Below, in pieces: positions 41,598 through 46,513 of a stretch of DNA of 46,513 nt. Positions within the stretch are counted from its first letter, which is position 1. The number at the start of each line of letters is the position of its first letter. The stretch is from Bacteroidota bacterium (GTDB taxonomy: Bacteria > Bacteroidota > Bacteroidia > Cytophagales > Cyclobacteriaceae). Below the pieces are notes generated by a model. That model was given only the letters and a program-made list of their open reading frames with translations, was not told the origin of the DNA and did not search any database. The translations under genes and the position numbers were made by a program. Location: assembly GCA_024280115.1 (NCBI GenBank), contig JAJRQT010000180.1, positions 1-46,513 on the forward strand, given 5' to 3'.

Positions 41598-42746
41598 TTG
41601 AAAAGAGTTATTTTCTTTCTTTCGCATCCAATTCAGTATCAATCTCCCCTTTTCCAATTGATAGCAAAAGAGAAAGATATTGACTTCTCAGTTTGCTATT
41701 TTACTGATCACACGATTGGAGGAATTGATCAACAATTTGGTGAGCGGATAAAATGGGATGTGCCCTTACTGGAAGGATATAAATATAAATTTTTAAAAAA
41801 TTATTCATTGAAACCTGCTGTTTCCGGTAAGTTTTGGGGATTGGTCAATTTTGGTGTTTTCAATTATTTATTGAAGGAAAAACCAGATAGCATTGTCGTT
41901 CATGGCTGGGCTTATTTTTCAAATCTTCTATTATTACTTTCAGCGAAAATATTGCAGATTAATGTAATCATGAGAGCTGAAAGCCCAATGAAACAAGAGA
42001 AAATGAACTTGTTAAAAAAAATCATTTTAAAGTATTTTGTCAACAGTGCGTTGTACTTGGGGACTCAAAATAAAAAGTTTTATCTGGCATATGGTATGCA
42101 TGATTCAAAATTGTTTAAAGCTCCGTATTGTGTTGATAATAGTAGGTTTGGAGAATATTATAAAAAGATATTTCCATTCAAGGAAGCACACAAAAGGCAA
42201 TTTGGATTATTGAAATCAGACATTACAATTCTTTTTTCAGGGAAGTATATAGAAAAAAAAAGACCAATGGATTTGCTGAGGGCCTTTAAGATGATCGACC
42301 GCAAAGACACAAAACTCATCATGGTTGGGGAGGGAGAAAAAAGAGCGGAAATGGAGCAGTTTATTATAGATCATCGACTTAGTGAAAAAGTTAAACTTAC
42401 CGGGTTTGTCAATCAAACAGAAATTTCAAAATATTACGGCATTGCAGATATTATTGTGCTGCCATCAGGAAGGGGGGAGACATGGGGATTAGTACTAAAT
42501 GAGGCTATGAACTTCCATCTGCCACTCATTGTTTCAGATATGGTAGGATCATCTGATGATTTGGTTATTGAAGGTGAAAACGGGTTTAATTATCCATGTG
42601 GCGATGTTAAGACCCTTTCTGAAAAGATTAAAATACTTGTTGGAGATGTTTCTTTGAGAAAAACCATGGGCGGTAAATCTGCTGAGATTGTAAAGGAATT
42701 CTCTTACAAAAAAATTATTGAAGGACTCAAAAAGGCCATAAATTGA
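41598..42746 (+). CDS. GT4-family glycosyltransferase
   Basis: A 382-residue GT-B enzyme from TTG 41598; the frame is open from 41535, but those 21 extra codons adjoin the repeat region and RVIFFLSHPIQYQSPLFQLI is the natural family start. The donor domain has ILFSGKYIEKKRPMDLLRAF, LIMVGEGEKRAEM, and ADIIVLPSGRGETWGLVLNE with the E-x7-E pattern. It is first in the last gene block after the repeats, so its promoter should lie in or next to them. It overlaps the next gene as TTGA. Donor unknown. Confidence 0.9.
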   Translation: MKRVIFFLSHPIQYQSPLFQLIAKEKDIDFSVCYFTDHTIGGIDQQFGERIKWDVPLLEGYKYKFLKNYSLKPAVSGKFWGLVNFGVFNYLLKEKPDSIVVHGWAYFSNLLLLLSAKILQINVIMRAESPMKQEKMNLLKKIILKYFVNSALYLGTQNKKFYLAYGMHDSKLFKAPYCVDNSRFGEYYKKIFPFKEAHKRQFGLLKSDITILFSGKYIEKKRPMDLLRAFKMIDRKDTKLIMVGEGEKRAEMEQFIIDHRLSEKVKLTGFVNQTEISKYYGIADIIVLPSGRGETWGLVLNEAMNFHLPLIVSDMVGSSDDLVIEGENGFNYPCGDVKTLSEKIKILVGDVSLRKTMGGKSAEIVKEFSYKKIIEGLKKAIN

Positions 42747-43768
42747 AAATCCTGATTGTTGGTTCTCAAAAAGTATGGGCGCTTGAGAACATCTACCATA
42801 AACATCTGAATCAGCTGGGTAACAGTACAGAAATATATCCCATTCATGATTATTTTTATGATTATTATTACAAAAGCACTTTAAATAAAGTATTACATAA
42901 GATTGGTGTTTCCCGGTTGTATGTCCGGTTAAACAAACGACTGATTGACTATGTGTCTGGGAACTGTTTTGATATAATATGGGTGTTCAAAGGCATGGAA
43001 TTATTTCCTGACACAATTGACCGGTTAAAACAATTGGGGAGTAAGCTGGTAAATTACAATCCGGACCATCCGTTTATGTTTGCTGGTAAAGGAAGTGGGA
43101 ACAAAAATGTTATTAATGCTATTGGAAGATATGATATGCATTTTTGTTATCATTTGGGAATTAAAAATAAAATCGAAAAAGATTATAATGTTCCTTGTCA
43201 TTACCTGCCATTTGGTTATGAGCCTGTTCCTTTAAAATTGCCTAAAGAAGATGAGGAATTATTAAAAGCATGTTTTATTGGTAACCCAGATAAGATTCGG
43301 ATAAATCTATTGCAAAACTTAATCGATCAGGGAGTTCAAATAGATGTTTATGGCAATCAGTGGAAAAAAAACTTAAAACCGTCAACATCAACAAGGATTT
43401 ACCCGGCGATATATGGGAATGGCTTTAGTGAAGTCTCACCTTTGTACAGGGTACAGATTAATATTTTTCGTAAACATAATGAAGGATCACACAACATGCG
43501 AACATTTGAAATGCCCGGTTTAGGTTGTATAATGTTGGCGCCAAATAGCCCTGAACATGAAAATTTTTTCAATACAAATGAAGCTCTTTTTTATACTTCG
43601 GTTGCTGATATGAAAGATAAATTGGCTTTGCTTCTTGAAATGTCTTATGAAAATGCGAGAAAGATTAGACTAAATGCCTATGAAAGATCAGAAAAAAGTC
43701 GTTACAGTTATTTCAATCGGGCAATGATGGTAATATCTGTACTTCAGGCTTTGATTAAAGATGATTAG
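42743..43768 (+). CDS. CgeB-like glycosyltransferase family protein
   Basis: A 341-residue GT-B-type protein resembling CgeB. The N-terminal domain starts MKILIVGSQKVWALENIYHK, followed by FDIIWVFKGMELFPDTI and NYNPDHPFMFAG. The C-terminal domain has ACFIGNPDKIRINLLQNLI, NIFRKHNEGSHNMRTFEMPG and GCIMLAPNSPEHENFF, which corresponds to the donor site of Glyco_trans_1_2 proteins. The TTG start overlaps the preceding stop. The function in sugar transfer is inferred from family; specificity unknown. Confidence 0.85.
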   Translation: MKILIVGSQKVWALENIYHKHLNQLGNSTEIYPIHDYFYDYYYKSTLNKVLHKIGVSRLYVRLNKRLIDYVSGNCFDIIWVFKGMELFPDTIDRLKQLGSKLVNYNPDHPFMFAGKGSGNKNVINAIGRYDMHFCYHLGIKNKIEKDYNVPCHYLPFGYEPVPLKLPKEDEELLKACFIGNPDKIRINLLQNLIDQGVQIDVYGNQWKKNLKPSTSTRIYPAIYGNGFSEVSPLYRVQINIFRKHNEGSHNMRTFEMPGLGCIMLAPNSPEHENFFNTNEALFYTSVADMKDKLALLLEMSYENARKIRLNAYERSEKSRYSYFNRAMMVISVLQALIKDD

Positions 43769-43836
43769 ATGGTTTGCCCATTATGTATCATTATATCGCA
43801 ATTCAGCGCATTCTCGGCAATTATATTAATTTGTAC

Positions 43837-45036
43837 ATGATCAATAAAGAATCTACCATAATCATAGCCATTTATAATGACCCCGAGGGTTATCCTCCAA
43901 CCCTTAATATGGCCATTTCTTTTGCCAGTCGTGTAAAACAAGTCATTTTAATAGGCAGGCATCTTAAATCTTCATTCTTTGAATATCCTGAAAATATTAA
44001 GGTGTTGAGATTGCACCCTGAGATCTATCAGGATGATCTGAATATAATATCAAAGTGGCAGAAAATAGTCTATTTCAGACAATTTGTGGATTTATTAAAA
44101 AAGGAGATCATTGATAATGAACCATTGTATGTAATCTGTCACGATATGTTGGCAGCGTTTGCCTATTGGATTATTGAGAAAACGTTAAATAAAGAGGTAA
44201 AACCTTTATTTTGGTATCATAACCATGATGTCATTCATAAAAACACCATGCCATCATTTTCGGTACTTTGGTTGGCTAATAAATTTGAAAAATACTTTTT
44301 TAATAAAATTCATATTTTTTCCTTACCTGTCGAAGAGCGAAAAATGTATTTTCCATTAAAAAATTATAAGGGTAAAATATTTGTCATACCAAATTATCCA
44401 ATGGTAAAAAATACTTTACAGATAAGGCAGATAAAAAAATTACCCAAAGATGTGAATGCTGTAAAATTGATATTTCAGGGGGCTGTCGGAAAAAGTCATG
44501 CATTTTCTGAAATTATCAATGTACTCGGGAAAAAATTGGATGGAATGCCAATAGAATTAACTCTCGTCGGTCCGATAGATAAAGAATTAAAAAATCAGTT
44601 GCAATCAAAGGCCAAACAATTAGGAGTTAATAAATATTTAAAGATTTTAAAAGCCGTACCCTACACTCAACTTTTTGAAATAACACAATCGCATCATATT
44701 GGTTTAGCCATTCTTATTCCAGGCGAACGGGCTATTTATAAATATGGGGCAACATCTTCCAATAAAATTTATGAATATGCTGCTGCCGGGTTACCGGTTG
44801 TTTTATATGATGCAAAGCATTACAAAAAATATCTTGAAAAGTATGAATGGACGACATTTGTCACTTTAGCTCAAGATTCAATCTTAGCTGGAATAAAAGC
44901 GTTACTGGTTGACTACAATTCCAAAAGTCAAAAGGCTATTGAGGACTTTAATCAAAAATTAAATTACCAGAGTAATTTCGATTTACTGTGGGACAAGTTG
45001 AATTTGTTGGAGGATAAGAATGGGTTTAAGAAATAA
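43837..45036 (+). CDS. GT-B glycosyltransferase (GT4-like)
   Basis: A 399-residue protein from ATG 43837; the frame is open from TTG 43774, and the start is uncertain. The N-terminal domain reads TIIIAIYNDPEGYPPTLNMA, with YHNHDVIHKN in the middle. The donor domain has KLIFQGAVGKSHAFSEII, LTLVGPIDKELK, and KYGATSSNKIYEYAAAGLPV, where Glu and Lys take the place of the usual E-x7-E. It shares 17 bp with the last gene. It probably extends the glycan; donor unknown. Confidence 0.85.
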   Translation: MINKESTIIIAIYNDPEGYPPTLNMAISFASRVKQVILIGRHLKSSFFEYPENIKVLRLHPEIYQDDLNIISKWQKIVYFRQFVDLLKKEIIDNEPLYVICHDMLAAFAYWIIEKTLNKEVKPLFWYHNHDVIHKNTMPSFSVLWLANKFEKYFFNKIHIFSLPVEERKMYFPLKNYKGKIFVIPNYPMVKNTLQIRQIKKLPKDVNAVKLIFQGAVGKSHAFSEIINVLGKKLDGMPIELTLVGPIDKELKNQLQSKAKQLGVNKYLKILKAVPYTQLFEITQSHHIGLAILIPGERAIYKYGATSSNKIYEYAAAGLPVVLYDAKHYKKYLEKYEWTTFVTLAQDSILAGIKALLVDYNSKSQKAIEDFNQKLNYQSNFDLLWDKLNLLEDKNGFKK

Positions 45037-46051
45037 AATAAGATCATTTTTTTTACATAATCTTGATAAAAATGTTTATAAAAAATTGGCAGAAAGATAT
45101 AATGATTTTACAGCTAATTATAAGGAATTTAAATACCGGAAGACATTTGATCAGGATATTGTAAATTGTAACTATCCATTGGTTTACATATCTCAACCTC
45201 CCCGATGTGGGGGAACTATTACCAGAAACCTATTTGATGGGCATCCATTATTTTATGTTTTCCCTTATGAGTTAAGCTGGGAGAAAAATGGATATCATTG
45301 GGAAGAAACGCTTGGTATAAATAAAAGCACTTTACATGTATTAAAAGATAAGTGGATTTCTCATGCTATAAATCATGGTTTTGATAAGCAAATACCCTTT
45401 TACTTCAACAGGGATACTCAGCGAAGAATATTTCTTAACCAGCAATCTAATTCGTCACGCGAAGTTCTTGGAGCCTATTTCACAAGTTTTTTTAACGCGT
45501 GGATAAATTACCAAAACCTGCGTGGAGATAAAAAATATTGTATTGCGTTTTGTCCATGGACTATCATAGATAAAGATTCAGTTGATCGCTTTTTTAACAT
45601 ATATCCTGATGGATACAGGATTCATATCATACGGAACCCCCTGGCCTGGTGGGCCTCAGAAAAATCTTATGAAAAAAACAGTGTAAAAGACATTAACGAT
45701 TATCTTGAATCTCATTGGATTTTCTCAACAAATATGGCTTTATACCTTTATAAAAATTATCCGGGAAAGTACATCCTGGTTGACTATGATCAGCTTATTA
45801 AACATACACAGAATAGCATGGGGCAGATATGTCATGCCTTGAACGTGCCTTTTGATAGTGCACTTTTGGTTCCGACTTTAAATAATACCCAAAGGGCATC
45901 AAATACAAGCCATGGAAAACAAAAGACTTCTATTGATACTTCATCTCTTGATAAATGGCAGGATTTATTAGACAAATCAGAGGTAGAAATCATAAAAAGA
46001 AAAGCATTGGATTTGTACAAAAGGGCGCTTGAGCATGTTGTCAACAAATAG
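45020..46051 (+). CDS. Sulfotransferase-like protein
   Basis: A 343-residue PAPS-dependent sulfotransferase-like protein. The 5'-phosphosulfate loop is SQPPRCGGTITRNLFDGHP at residues 58-76, with Cys in place of Ser/Thr or Gly, and the 3'-phosphate site is RNPLAWWASEKS at 205-216. The long segment between (about 130 residues) is unusual for the family. A clear ribosome site GGAGGATAAG precedes ATG 45020, and the gene overlaps the glycosyltransferase before it. It is the last gene of the locus in the window. Confidence 0.82.
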   Translation: MGLRNKIRSFFLHNLDKNVYKKLAERYNDFTANYKEFKYRKTFDQDIVNCNYPLVYISQPPRCGGTITRNLFDGHPLFYVFPYELSWEKNGYHWEETLGINKSTLHVLKDKWISHAINHGFDKQIPFYFNRDTQRRIFLNQQSNSSREVLGAYFTSFFNAWINYQNLRGDKKYCIAFCPWTIIDKDSVDRFFNIYPDGYRIHIIRNPLAWWASEKSYEKNSVKDINDYLESHWIFSTNMALYLYKNYPGKYILVDYDQLIKHTQNSMGQICHALNVPFDSALLVPTLNNTQRASNTSHGKQKTSIDTSSLDKWQDLLDKSEVEIIKRKALDLYKRALEHVVNK

Positions 46052-46513
46052 GTATATTATTTCATTCAATTTAAATATGCTGAATGCCAATACAATGTGG
46101 ACAGTAATTTCAATAGTATAATAATAAATTACCGGTGTCCGACTAATTCTCCCTTGGAGAAGGGGGATAGAGGGGTTGATACAGATAGTCAATGCGTTAC
46201 GTTGTATTCTGATAGAATAATAGATAAGGGATTGATTTTTAAATTCAAGTAAAAAAGTCTTTTTAGTGCCTGATGGCTGTATTCTCTTATGATTTCAATT
46301 TTTCTCTAACACTAGTAAAAATAATTAAACAACAAAATAATTTCAAATAGGCAATCGGGTTTAAAGTAAATAACTCAAGTTTCGCAGTTAAATAACTGCT
46401 TGAAAATCAGAGAATAAGATAAAGAAAAAGCAACATGAAAATTTGGTTAAAAGACTGTTTTTCAGTAATTTAACATAGTTTCCAAACACAAATAATCATG
46501 TTGCAACATAAAG
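46052..46513. other. Intergenic end of window
   Basis: 462 bp without a supported gene. At about 46146-46175 lies a hairpin-like CTCCCTTGGAGAAGGGGGAT, a relative of the hairpin at 37759-37793. The rest is AT-rich and may be the promoter region of a gene beyond the window. Confidence 0.4.

Noticed and set aside
1..46513. tRNA, rRNA, riboswitch or phage attachment site
   Set aside because: I saw no cloverleaf, rRNA segment, known riboswitch core or integrase/att pair on either strand; a covariance-model search would be needed to exclude weak cases.

Overview
The window looks like part of a Bacteroidota chromosome. The evidence is low GC with very AT-rich glycosyltransferase genes, a lipoprotein M3 peptidase, an UpxY-like NusG paralogue at the head of a surface-polysaccharide locus, frequent TTG/GTG starts and many short intergenic palindromes. 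I cannot assign a genus from the sequence alone.

Layout. (1) 1-5.4 kb is ordinary chromosome: an M3-family peptidase lipoprotein, a secreted protein of unknown function, a dodecin and a membrane acyltransferase. (2) 5.9-9.95 kb is an M48 metalloprotease gene split by a complete IS21-family element (istA/istB); the lost signal-peptide half lies on the far side of the element. (3) 10.5-12.5 kb is the regulatory head of the polysaccharide locus: a winged-helix/nucleotidyltransferase-like protein, a NusG/UpxY-like antiterminator and the ABC permease Wzm1. (4) 12.5-17.1 kb is a mosaic of repeats. It holds four truncated copies of the start of the Wzt1 ATPase gene, many palindromes, a HepT/MntA toxin-antitoxin pair, a methyltransferase and a sulfotransferase. 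(5) 17.1-46.05 kb is one long plus-strand glycan locus. It contains an intact Wzm2/Wzt2 exporter, about fifteen glycosyltransferases, four more sulfotransferases, a methyltransferase, a WecE-type aminotransferase + formyltransferase + GT56 module, a VioA/VioF-type aminotransferase + formyltransferase module, and an atypical SDR epimerase. Repeats break it at 30.2, 36.3, 37.8 and 40.8-41.5 kb.

How the genes fit together. The pair at 10.5-11.6 kb probably controls and antiterminates a transcript of more than 30 kb. The glycosyltransferases assemble a glycan that contains formylated 4-amino-4,6-dideoxy sugars (inferred Fuc4NFo and Qui4NFo) and is sulfated and methylated. Wzm2/Wzt2, whose ATPase has a C-terminal glycan-recognition-type domain, would export it. 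No Wzx, Wzy, initiating transferase, Wza or Wzc is visible here.

The most unusual structure is the series of wzt1 5' remnants at 12819, 14187, 14548 and 16920. Two of them carry the identical 19-nt palindrome inserted between the same two codons (34 and 35), although the flanking coding sequence has diverged. This points to repeated recombination at wzt starts and to a mobile palindrome with a preferred site. A 177-bp MITE-like element with a 6-bp target duplication lies in one arm of a direct repeat at 41.3-41.5 kb.
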